DNA of 37,487 bases from Alphaproteobacteria bacterium bin52 (GTDB taxonomy: Bacteria; Pseudomonadota; Alphaproteobacteria; Thalassobaculales; Thalassobaculaceae). Made by a program: the position numbers and the translations under genes. The notes below the pieces were generated by a model. It did no database searches. It had not been told where the DNA came from and was given only the letters and a program-made list of their open reading frames with translations. The stretch spans positions 1-37,487 of the forward strand of contig MPMT01000048.1 in the NCBI GenBank assembly GCA_002238645.1, given 5' to 3'. This document shows, piece after piece, positions 1 through 6,888 of the stretch; position 1 is the first letter of the stretch, and each line of letters opens with the position of its first letter.

Positions 1-32
1 CGTCGACGCTGAGGGCCACGAGCCCGGTCCTT

Positions 33-113
33 ACATGGCAACACAATTAAGCCCACTATATGCAATACGGATCGCATGTCAACACCATATGTGCGTATTG
101 ACATGGCAACACA
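33..113. repeat. 13-bp direct repeat at window edge
   Basis: ACATGGCAACACA occurs at 33-45 and again at 101-113, a 68-bp period. Between and around the copies lies an inverted pair, CATGTCAA (75-82) and TTGACATG (98-105). This stretch is clearly richer in A+T than the rest of the window and holds no credible gene. The cause is unknown: it could be the edge of a repeat family, an operator, or a scar of a lost mobile element next to the methyltransferase remnant. Confidence 0.5.
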
Positions 114-207
114 CATCAAGAAGATGGCCCTGCGCTTTCGCGGCAAGGTCGAGCCTTGTCAGGGGCTTGCGCGACGCCAGCGGGAGAATGTCAGCGGGAA
201 GTTCCGT

Positions 208-408
208 CTAGCTTTCGCCTGCGATGTTCAGCGCCAGCAGTTTCCGCAGCGCCTCGTCCTCGGAAATCCCCGCATCCCGTCCGCAGGCTGCCGCGACGGC
301 AGCATCGAGCGCCGCGTGGGCGTCGGCGAGCGACTGCGGGCGGGAGTTGCAGGGGTTCGTCAGGGTGCGGGCCTTGAGTTGATTCGCAGCGGCATCGCCG
401 CGGGCCAA
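208..408 (-). pseudogene. C-terminal remnant of an MmeI-type (type IIL) DNA methyltransferase
   Basis: The minus-strand frame encodes about 65 residues containing RTLTNPCNSRP, LADAHAALDAAVAAACG and ISEDEALRKLLALN, then a stop. From family knowledge this is the extreme C-terminus of large class I SAM-dependent DNA methyltransferases of the MmeI/type IIL kind, which typically end RTLTNLYNxRPxWL, AHxxLDxAVxxAYGW, LSDxEILxxLLALN. Such proteins are around 900 residues, so well over 90 percent is missing; upstream the frame runs into the 3' end of the neighbouring thioesterase gene. There is no ATG or ribosome-binding site (the frame opens with TTG). Consensus positions are decayed (LYN to PCN, YGW to CGR). 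I read it as a leftover of a lost restriction-modification gene. Confidence 0.7.
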
Positions 409-429
409 AACCCTTCCTGTGGCGGAAAT

Positions 430-891
430 TCAGGGAGCAGCCGGGCTGTCATCCGGGTCCGGGGGCAGGACGCTCGCGCCGACGCTGCGCACGATGCCCC
501 GGAACAGCGCGATCCGTGTCGCACCTGCGGTCTCGACCGCAACGTCGACGATGCCGGTCCTGCCGCGCAGGTCGGTCATGGTCGCGGTCGCGGTCAACCG
601 GTCACCGGCGTGGGCCGGATTGAGATAGGTGATGGTGCTGCTTTGCAGCACCATCACCTGGCCTTCGCTGCAGCAGGCAAAGGCGCAGGCGGAATCCGCG
701 AGCGTGAATACGTAGCCGCCGTGACAGATGCCGTGGCCGTTCAGCATGTCGGCGCGCACGCTCATGGCCATGACCGCGTGCCGCGTTCGTGCCGATACCA
801 GGTCGATGCCGAGGCCGGAGCTTGCGCTGTCGCGCGCGGTCATGAAGGCGGCGACCCGCCGGGCCAGCCGATCCGCGTCGGTCTCGTTCAT
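430..891 (-). CDS. paaI: PaaI family hydroxyphenylacetyl-CoA-type thioesterase
   Basis: A 153-residue single hot-dog domain protein, the normal length for PaaI. The segment around residues 51-69 (NGHGICHGGYVFTLADSA) is the PaaI signature, with the conserved Asn, the HGG turn and the Asp at about 66 that serves catalysis in PaaI thioesterases. The family hydrolyses aryl-CoA thioesters, typically ring-hydroxylated phenylacetyl-CoA, in the cytoplasm and rescues CoA during phenylacetate breakdown. No other paa gene is present, so it may be a general acyl-CoA housekeeping thioesterase. The start is the ATG at 891; the ribosome-binding site is weak. The C-terminal tail is Pro/Asp rich and unremarkable. 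Confidence 0.85.
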   Translation of the reverse strand: MNETDADRLARRVAAFMTARDSASSGLGIDLVSARTRHAVMAMSVRADMLNGHGICHGGYVFTLADSACAFACCSEGQVMVLQSSTITYLNPAHAGDRLTATATMTDLRGRTGIVDVAVETAGATRIALFRGIVRSVGASVLPPDPDDSPAAP

Positions 892-1045
892 GCGCGCCGT
901 GTCCGTGATATGGCGACCGGGCCGGCCGGTGCGGACCGGGTCCGCGCGGGCCGACGGGGCCGGTCCTGCACGTCCCCGCGATGCCGGTTGGCCGGCGTGC
1001 CGCGGATCAGGATCGCGGTCGAGGTGTCGTCCGCCCGCTCCGCCG

Positions 1046-1071
1046 GCCCGGCCGCGAACATGCGGCCGGGC
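1046..1071 (-). terminator. GC-rich hairpin after the solute-binding protein gene
   Basis: A perfect 10-bp stem (GCCCGGCCGC pairing with GCGGCCGGGC, six-base loop) lies about 19 bp past the stop of the minus-strand binding-protein gene. No T-tract follows, so it may be a 3'-end stabilising hairpin or a weak terminator rather than a classical intrinsic terminator. Confidence 0.5.
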
Positions 1072-1089
1072 GGCAGTGCGGTTGCAGGA

Positions 1090-2337
1090 TCAGTACTTCT
1101 TGCACTCGGGGTTCTCGCGGCTCGGCAGACCGATGGTCTTGAACACCGCGGGATCGATTCCCAGCGTCTGGTTGACGTCGGGGACCACCTTGATCAGCTT
1201 GTTCACCAGCTGGCCGTCCTCCTCCACCACCTCGGTGATGAAGTTGGTCCCGATCGCCTGGCGGTTGTCGTCGAGCCGGATCTTGCCGTTCGGCGCGTCG
1301 ATTTCCAGGCCCGCAAGGCACTGGCGGAACGCGGCATGGCCGTCACTCAGGTCGCCGCCGATCTCGTCCATGCACGTCTTCATGGCGGTGAAGGCGTTGT
1401 AGTAGCCGGTCGCCATCAGGGCCGGGGTCGGGAAACGCTTCTCGGGCGGGAACGCATCCTGGTACGCCTTCACGAAGGCCTGCCAGTTCGGGTTGTCCCA
1501 GTCGTCCGCCTGCGGCCCCGAGCCCGGGGTGCCGATCAGCGCGTTCTTGGCACTGCCGCGCGAACTCAGCACCGTGCCGTCGATCATGATGGTTCCGCCG
1601 ATCAGCTTCGCGTCACCGCCGGCCTGCTGGTACTGGTTCAGGAAGTTGACCGCGTCGCCGCCACCGAGACCGAGGTAGATGGCGTCGACGTCATCGGGCA
1701 GGGCCGCGATGATCGACCCGAAGTCCTTGGTCCCCAGCGGGACCCAGAAGCGCTCGGTAATGGTGCCGCCGGCGTTGCAGAACTCCAGCGTGAAGCCGAA
1801 CACCTGGGTGTAGATGAAGGAGTAATCCTCGCCGATGGTGGCGACCGTGCGGTAGCCCTTCTCGTTGTAGACGTAGTCTCCGAGACCGGCCGACCACTGG
1901 GCGCCGTCCATGTTGAAGCGGAAGAAGTTTTCCGACGGGGTCACGTAGGTGGTTTCCTGGGCACCGGAGATGCCGTTGATGAAGGTCACCTGCGGCTGGG
2001 TCTTCGAATAGTCGCGCAGCGCAATGCCCTCGGAGCCGGAAAGCGGACCGATCACGATGTCGACCTGGTCCTGCTCGACGACCTTTCGGACGGCGCGCAG
2101 CGCACTGTCCGGACTGGCGTCGGTGGCACCGATGATGACTTCGATCTCGCGGCCTCCAGCCATGTTGCTGGCCTGTTGCAGCGCGACCTGGAAACCGCGC
2201 AACCCGTCCTCGCCGAGCACGGTATATGTTCCCTCGAGCGTCGCGAGGAATCCGATCTTGAGCTTCTCGGCTGCAAGCGCCTGACCGGCGGCCAGCACCG
2301 CCAGGCCAGCCAGGGTCGAAACCAGCACCTTTCGCAT
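1090..2337 (-). CDS. ABC transporter substrate-binding protein, branched-chain amino acid type
   Basis: A 415-residue periplasmic binding protein of the LivJ/Peripla_BP_6 class. It starts MRKVLVSTLAGLAVLAAG with a typical signal peptide, probably cut after QALA at about residue 23, followed by KLKIGFLATLEG, the first strand of the mature fold. Conserved features include GLRGFQVAL, the DIVIGPLSGSEG segment, YVYNEKGYRTVATIGEDYSF and DAIYLGLGGGDAVNF. The ATG at 2337 is preceded by GGAAAGG at good spacing; an in-frame extension to 2403 lacks such a site. No permease or ATPase of this importer type lies nearby, so it is an orphan binding component that must pair with a distant transporter or act as a sensor. 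The ligand cannot be read from sequence; members bind amino acids, amides or aromatic acids. Confidence 0.85.
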   Translation of the reverse strand: MRKVLVSTLAGLAVLAAGQALAAEKLKIGFLATLEGTYTVLGEDGLRGFQVALQQASNMAGGREIEVIIGATDASPDSALRAVRKVVEQDQVDIVIGPLSGSEGIALRDYSKTQPQVTFINGISGAQETTYVTPSENFFRFNMDGAQWSAGLGDYVYNEKGYRTVATIGEDYSFIYTQVFGFTLEFCNAGGTITERFWVPLGTKDFGSIIAALPDDVDAIYLGLGGGDAVNFLNQYQQAGGDAKLIGGTIMIDGTVLSSRGSAKNALIGTPGSGPQADDWDNPNWQAFVKAYQDAFPPEKRFPTPALMATGYYNAFTAMKTCMDEIGGDLSDGHAAFRQCLAGLEIDAPNGKIRLDDNRQAIGTNFITEVVEEDGQLVNKLIKVVPDVNQTLGIDPAVFKTIGLPSRENPECKKY

Positions 2338-2516
2338 CACATCATTCCTTTCCGTCTCTGGCTCCCGCACGCGCCGGAGCGCACTGCGCAGCTGCTTTGC
2401 CATGCCCGATCATGCGACATCGTTCCGGCCGATGCCAGATGCTTTGCCGATCCGGTCGCTGCGCGTGCCCCGGGCCGGGCTTGTCGCCCGCGACGGTGCG
2501 GGGCACAGTACCGTTC

Positions 2517-3065
2517 ATGCGCAAGCCATCCTACGAACAGGGGACCGGTGGACCGATCCACCATCGCATCCCGCCCGGTGACTCGCTCGAGCGCAGGGTG
2601 TGCAACGAGTGCGGTTTCATCGACTACGTCAATCCCAGGGTCGTCGTGGGCTCTGTCTGCACCTGGGGTGACCGGTTCCTGCTCTGCAAGCGTGCCATCG
2701 ACCCCCGCAAGGGATACTGGACCATCCCGGCCGGCTTCATGGAGCAGAACGAGACCAGCAGCGAGGGCGCGATGCGCGAAGCGCGCGAGGAGGCCTGCGC
2801 CGACATCGAGATCGATGCGCTGCTCGGCGTCTACAACATCGCCCGCATCAGCCAGGTACAACTGATCTTCCGCGCACGCCTGGTCTCGCCGGACGTTGCC
2901 GCGGGACCCGAGTCGGAACAGGTGGGGCTGTTCTCCTGGGAGGAGATCCCGTGGGACGCGCTTGCATTTCCCTCCGTGCTCTGGGCGCTCCGGCACTACC
3001 GGGAGGTTGACGGGGCCACCGACTTCGCGCCGCGGGCGGAAGGACCGATACCGGGGCGCCGGTAG
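2517..3065 (+). CDS. Nudix hydrolase with N-terminal zinc-ribbon motif
   Basis: A 182-residue protein. A CxxC pair at Cys29/Cys32 (RVCNECGFIDYVNPR) forms the half zinc ribbon common in this Nudix subfamily, followed by the Nudix box: Gly73, Glu79 and REAREEAC at 87-94, with Cys where Gly is usual, a tolerated change in this subfamily. Nudix proteins hydrolyse nucleoside diphosphates linked to another group; the ADP-ribose/NADH-like class is plausible but the substrate is unknown. I chose ATG 2517 because it matches the usual N-terminus and the upstream extension is low-quality sequence. The last 70 bases overlap the 3' end of the convergent methyltransferase gene. Confidence 0.85.
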   Translation: MRKPSYEQGTGGPIHHRIPPGDSLERRVCNECGFIDYVNPRVVVGSVCTWGDRFLLCKRAIDPRKGYWTIPAGFMEQNETSSEGAMREAREEACADIEIDALLGVYNIARISQVQLIFRARLVSPDVAAGPESEQVGLFSWEEIPWDALAFPSVLWALRHYREVDGATDFAPRAEGPIPGRR

Positions 3066-3532
3066 AGGTGGATCCTTCCCGGTGTCACGCCCTCGGGCGG
3101 CGGGAGCGCCGGCCAGGACGGGACCGGCTGGTCGGAAATCACGATCGCACCGGGCGCCAGCAGCCTGTCCAGACCGGGCGCGATGCGCCGGACCAGTTCC
3201 TCGCTTGCCGGCTTCTCGCCGGTACCGATGTCGATGTGGGCCAGGACCGCCACCGGTCCGAGCATGCGCGCCGCAACCGGCACGGTGGTGTCGATGTTGC
3301 CGAGAAACAGCCGGTCGGCCGGCGGCACGCAGTCCGGGTGGGCGGCGATCCTGCGCTCGAACACGTAGATGTCGCGACCGGGCGCAATCTCGCGCAGATG
3401 ATCGTAGGTCCGCCCGTTGCCCAGCCCGATCTCGAGGATCGGACCTGGACACCCGGCGAGATCCGCAACGGCCCACTCGAGGGCGCTCCTCTGCGCCTTG
3501 AGCCTGCGGATCGCGCTGTCCAGCCGGCTCAT
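2996..3532 (-). CDS. Class I SAM-dependent methyltransferase of an uncharacterised family
   Basis: A 178-residue protein beginning MSRLDSAIRRLKAQRSALEW. Motif I is GPILEIGLGNGRTYDHLRE, a Rossmann methyltransferase glycine loop, followed by an acidic strand (IYVFERRI) expected to bind the ribose, and LAHIDIGTG and LAPGAIVISDQPVP as later core strands. The acceptor substrate is unknown. Its ATG overlaps the stop of the upstream cNMP-binding gene (ATGA), so it is the third gene of the operon that starts with the ABC protein. The 3' end runs 70 bp into the opposite-strand Nudix gene. A role in modifying a glycan or lipid of the same locus is a guess from context. Confidence 0.75.
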   Translation of the reverse strand: MSRLDSAIRRLKAQRSALEWAVADLAGCPGPILEIGLGNGRTYDHLREIAPGRDIYVFERRIAAHPDCVPPADRLFLGNIDTTVPVAARMLGPVAVLAHIDIGTGEKPASEELVRRIAPGLDRLLAPGAIVISDQPVPSWPALPPPEGVTPGRIHLYRRPGIGPSARGAKSVAPSTSR

Positions 3533-3984
3533 CCGCCGCCGGTGCCCAGGGCCTCGCGCAGCTGCGCGTTGGTCCGTTCGAGCCGGGCCGCGAGCTCGCG
3601 CATGATCTCGATCGCGACCTCGGGAAACTCGGTCACCAGGCGGAAGAAGGTCTCCTTGGTCACCCGCAACGTGGTGAGCGCCTCGGTGGCCCGCACCGTC
3701 GCGGTGCGCGGGACGTCGCACAGGATCGCGATCTCGCCGACCACGTCGCCGCGGCGCAGCCGTGCCACCTCCACCTCGCCGGCATCGGTTTCGATCAGAA
3801 CCGCGGCGCTGCCTTCCATGATGATGTAGGCGGCATCACCGTCGTCCCCCTGGCGGAACAGCGTCTGGGACGCGTCCCAGTCGAGTCGTTCGGAGGTGAA
3901 GGCCAGCAACTTGAGCCGCGATGTCGCGATCCTGGAGAACAACGGGATGTTCTTCAGCAGCTCGACCTCCTGGTTCAGGCTCAT
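3529..3984 (-). CDS. Stand-alone cyclic nucleotide-binding domain protein
   Basis: A 151-residue protein that is essentially one cNMP-binding beta-roll plus a C-terminal helix. The phosphate-binding cassette is intact: GEIAILCDVPRTATV at 83-97, with Glu84 and Arg93 as expected for contacts to ribose and cyclic phosphate. There is no helix-turn-helix, so it is not a CRP/FNR transcription factor. It starts one base after the stop of the ABC gene and overlaps the methyltransferase start, so the three are co-translated. The simplest reading is a ligand-sensing subunit that controls the membrane protein encoded just before it; this is inference. The intact cassette contrasts with the wrecked nucleotide motifs of its ABC partner. 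Confidence 0.8.
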   Translation of the reverse strand: MSLNQEVELLKNIPLFSRIATSRLKLLAFTSERLDWDASQTLFRQGDDGDAAYIIMEGSAAVLIETDAGEVEVARLRRGDVVGEIAILCDVPRTATVRATEALTTLRVTKETFFRLVTEFPEVAIEIMRELAARLERTNAQLREALGTGGG

Positions 3985-3985
3985 C

Positions 3986-6637
3986 TCATCCTCCCGCCTT
4001 TTCTTCCTCGATCAGCGATGCGAAGACACCGCCGCGGGCCTTCAGGTGCTCGAAATCGCCGTCTTCCACCACCCGGTTGCCCGAGAACACCAGGATGCGG
4101 TCGAACATCGGGGCAAGCCCTGCTCGCTGCAGGGACCAGATCACGGTCCGGTGTCGGGCCTCCGCGAAGACCGCGGTCATCACGCGGGCCTGACTCGCCG
4201 GGTCCAGTGCCCCGGTCGCCTGGTTCAGGATCAGGACATCCGGGCGGCGCAGCAGGGTCCGGGCCAGGGCGATCTTCTGGCGCTGGGCCGCGGTCAGCCG
4301 GGTCCCGGCGATACCGGCCTCGAAGCCGATCCCGATCCCGAGAACCGCGTCGCGCAGCCGTTCCCCGTCGATCACCTCGGCGAGCAGCCGTCCGACCTCG
4401 GCCTGGGCATCGGCGCGGCCGTGGATCACCTTGCCGAACAGGATGTTGTCCTGCAGTGTCGCCGCCGCGTTGTAGCGGTCGGACGAGAAGAACGCGACCG
4501 CCCCGCGCAGCCCGTCGGGCAGGTCTTCGGTGAACACCCGGCGCGCCTGCAGGATCCGGTCCTGGATTTCGGGTGTGATCATGCCCAGCCGGTGCCGGGC
4601 CGGGATCAGCTTGAAGGGCAGGGATACCAGCCGGTCCCGGTCCTCGGCATCCAGGCCGTCCAGACCGAGCCGTTCGGCCCGGCCGAGCAGGACCTGGTAG
4701 GTCGGCAGGTCTTCCGCCGAAATGAACGAGTACTGGGAGAAGTACTCGTGGTCCGGCGGCAGGTCCGCGAACAGTTCGACCATGGTCATCGCCACGTCGC
4801 GGCCGATGCGCGCGAAGTCGTTGACGAGGCCGGTCTTGTCAAGGACATGCCTGACATGCGGGTGCTGCGCGATGTGATCGAGCGCGAACGCCCGCCCGAC
4901 CGGGGTGCCGAACAGCAGGTTCTCGGCCACCGACGCATTGGTGTTGTAGGTGGTCTCGTCGAATGCCTCGACGAGTTCGGCGACGCCTTCCTCGCGCAGG
5001 CGTTCGCGCAGGCGGCGGCGCGCCCCGACAACCTGCTCGGCGAGCCCCGGCCACTCGTCCGGGTCAATCACGCTGCGCAGTCCGAAGCCGTAGACGTCGT
5101 CGTCGAGATCGACGCGGCCCAGCAGTTGCATGAGCCGGGCTTCGAGTTCGGCGTCCGTCCCGACCCCGACCGCGGCAAGGTCGACCCAGTCGGCCGCGGT
5201 ATCGTCGGTGCTGTTCCCGGAGGCTGCCGCGGCGGCGCGCCGGCGCTGGCCGGCCGGGGTGTCGCGGTCGTGCGCCGGGCCGACCGGTCGATGCATCGCG
5301 CCCATCAGGATGTTGGCGCGTAGGCTGGCATTGAACAGATGCGGCGCCGGCCCCACATAGCCGATCCGGCGCCCGGTCACCGTCTCCGGCAGTTCGGCGA
5401 GGGATGTGCCCGCGATCGACAGCCCGCCGCGGTCGGGAAACAGCAGCCTGGCGAGCAGCATGGTCGCGCTGTCCGTGCCACTGCCGCTCGGCCCGACCAG
5501 GGCCACCTTGGCTCCGGGTTCGATCGTGACGCTGAGGCTCTCCACCTCGGCCTCCCCGTCCTCGTCCAGCAGGGTCACGTTCGACCCGACGAACGGACCG
5601 ACGAGCGAGACGTCATCGGGAAGTTCGGCGAACTGCAGTTCGGCGGGCATGGTTCCGGCCGGATCGAATTGTTCGACCACCTGGTCGTACTTGATCCGGG
5701 CGTCGGCCAGGCGCTGGTAGTAGCCGAGCAGTTCCTTCCAGGGCGCGGACAGGTCCTTGTAGGCGGCGAGCACCGCCACCAGGGCGCCGAAGGTCAGGTC
5801 GCCCCGGATCACCAGCCAGCCACCGATGGCATAGAACAGGAACGGCGTCAGCTGTGCGATGAAGTTGTTCAGGAACTTGATGAGGAACTTGCGCCGGTAG
5901 ATCTCGTAGCGGATGTCGAAGATGACGCCGAGCCGCTCGGCGACATTCGCCAGCGCCCAGCGGGCACCGTCATTGGCGTGGATCTCCTCGATTGCGGAAA
6001 TCGACTCGCCGATCCGTTCCGACAGCTGGCGTACCGTGCGAACCCGTTCCTTGCCCAGTTCGTTGACGCGGCGCTGCAGCTTCGGAATCATGTAGGCCTG
6101 GATCGGGTAGAGCGAGATCGCGGCAAGCCCCAGCATCCAGTCCTGCACGAACATGAAGATCAGGATCGTCAGCAGCGTTCCGCCCTGGAAGGCGGGAAGG
6201 GCGATGGAATCACCGACGAACCCGCCGAGCGGCTCGACCTCGGCAGTGATCATCTGGATGATCTCGCCCTGGCTGGTGCGCCTGAACCGGCCGAGCGGAA
6301 ACCGCAGCACCCGCCCGTACAGGAGATAGCGCAGCCGGCGCAGCATGCGTTCGCCGAGTTGCCCCCGGAACACGTTTACGACGTACTTGAAGGCACCGTT
6401 GACACAGACCAGAGCCAGGAACAGGCCGCTCAGGACAAACAGGTACTGGATCTGGTCGACGGACACGCCGAACAGATCGCCGGGAAGGTTCTCGCCGCCG
6501 ATAGCCTCGTTGATGATGGTCTTGGGCAGTTCCAGCGAGACGTACAGGAACGGAAAGGAAAGCCCGGTCATCACCAGCAGCAGGACCTGGTCCCGCTTGC
6601 TGTAACGCCAGATGAAACCGAAGAGCGTCCGTTCCAT
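3986..6637 (-). CDS. ABC exporter-like membrane protein with degenerate, interrupted nucleotide-binding domain
   Basis: An 883-residue fusion of a type-I exporter membrane domain (about 1-320, hydrophobic segments near 18-36, 64-87, 152-185 and 255-278) and an ABC domain (about 345-880). The ABC motifs are recognisable but altered at catalytic positions. Walker A is GPSGSGTDS at 382-390, with Thr388 for Lys and Asp389 for Ser/Thr. The Q-loop is IGYVGP with Pro430 for Gln. The signature is LTAAQ at 781-785. Walker B is VLILNQ at 801-806, with Asn and Gln for Asp and Glu. The H-loop has Gln837 for His. About 280 residues are inserted between Q-loop and signature, containing extra copies of the ENLLFG-type segment. 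ATP hydrolysis is unlikely. ATG 6637 is supported by GGAAGG upstream. It heads the operon with the cNMP-binding and methyltransferase genes. Confidence 0.85.
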   Translation of the reverse strand: MERTLFGFIWRYSKRDQVLLLVMTGLSFPFLYVSLELPKTIINEAIGGENLPGDLFGVSVDQIQYLFVLSGLFLALVCVNGAFKYVVNVFRGQLGERMLRRLRYLLYGRVLRFPLGRFRRTSQGEIIQMITAEVEPLGGFVGDSIALPAFQGGTLLTILIFMFVQDWMLGLAAISLYPIQAYMIPKLQRRVNELGKERVRTVRQLSERIGESISAIEEIHANDGARWALANVAERLGVIFDIRYEIYRRKFLIKFLNNFIAQLTPFLFYAIGGWLVIRGDLTFGALVAVLAAYKDLSAPWKELLGYYQRLADARIKYDQVVEQFDPAGTMPAELQFAELPDDVSLVGPFVGSNVTLLDEDGEAEVESLSVTIEPGAKVALVGPSGSGTDSATMLLARLLFPDRGGLSIAGTSLAELPETVTGRRIGYVGPAPHLFNASLRANILMGAMHRPVGPAHDRDTPAGQRRRAAAAASGNSTDDTAADWVDLAAVGVGTDAELEARLMQLLGRVDLDDDVYGFGLRSVIDPDEWPGLAEQVVGARRRLRERLREEGVAELVEAFDETTYNTNASVAENLLFGTPVGRAFALDHIAQHPHVRHVLDKTGLVNDFARIGRDVAMTMVELFADLPPDHEYFSQYSFISAEDLPTYQVLLGRAERLGLDGLDAEDRDRLVSLPFKLIPARHRLGMITPEIQDRILQARRVFTEDLPDGLRGAVAFFSSDRYNAAATLQDNILFGKVIHGRADAQAEVGRLLAEVIDGERLRDAVLGIGIGFEAGIAGTRLTAAQRQKIALARTLLRRPDVLILNQATGALDPASQARVMTAVFAEARHRTVIWSLQRAGLAPMFDRILVFSGNRVVEDGDFEHLKARGGVFASLIEEEKAGG

Positions 6638-6709
6638 GCCGTGCGGCCCTTCCAAGAACCTGCCCGCGGCCAGGCCTGCTGCGGCCGCCACCGTCGTCCG
6701 GTCTACTCG

Positions 6710-6738
6710 ATCCTACATTTCCCGCGTACCGGTTTGAA
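6710..6738 (-). promoter_or_regulatory. Candidate promoter of the ABC/cNMP/methyltransferase operon
   Basis: On the minus strand TTCAAA (complement of 6733-6738) and TAGGAT (complement of 6710-6715) are separated by 17 bp, each matching the sigma-70 consensus at four of six positions. The -10 lies about 72 bp upstream of the ABC start codon. The -35 sits inside an imperfect inverted repeat at 6721-6745. Confidence 0.4.
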
Positions 6739-6745
6739 CCGCGGG
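6721..6745. promoter_or_regulatory. Inverted repeat between divergent promoters
   Basis: The segment has outer arms CCCGCG and CGCGGG around inner arms GGTT and AACC with a TG centre; the left arm carries four extra bases. It covers the -35 region of the minus-strand promoter candidate and lies about 30 bp upstream of the plus-strand one, a position suited to a shared operator. No regulator gene is adjacent. Confidence 0.35.
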
Positions 6746-6772
6746 TGACGGTACGGGTGGTCGCACACCCGA

Positions 6773-6801
6773 TTTACGTTGACGCGATCCTGCACTATAC
6801 C
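6773..6801 (+). promoter_or_regulatory. Candidate promoter of the glycosyltransferase operon
   Basis: TTTACG (6773-6778) and TATACC (6796-6801) are spaced by exactly 17 bp, four of six matches each. Transcription would start near 6808, giving a leader of about 80 bases before the GTG at 6889. Confidence 0.4.
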
Positions 6802-6888
6802 ATCCGGCTCCGGACCGAGGGCGGCGCCGATCCGACCGGCCAGTGCTGGCGGCGTATCCCGTAACGCACAGCCAGTGGATAAGACATC

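Noticed and set aside
76..2865. A 929-codon open frame on the plus strand across the thioesterase and binding-protein genes
   Set aside because: It is antisense to two well-supported genes and its translation is Arg/Val/Gly-rich with no domain; long opposite-strand frames are expected at this GC content.
5339..6748. A 469-codon plus-strand frame opposite the ABC gene
   Set aside because: Mirror of the codon bias of the ABC gene; no recognisable domain.
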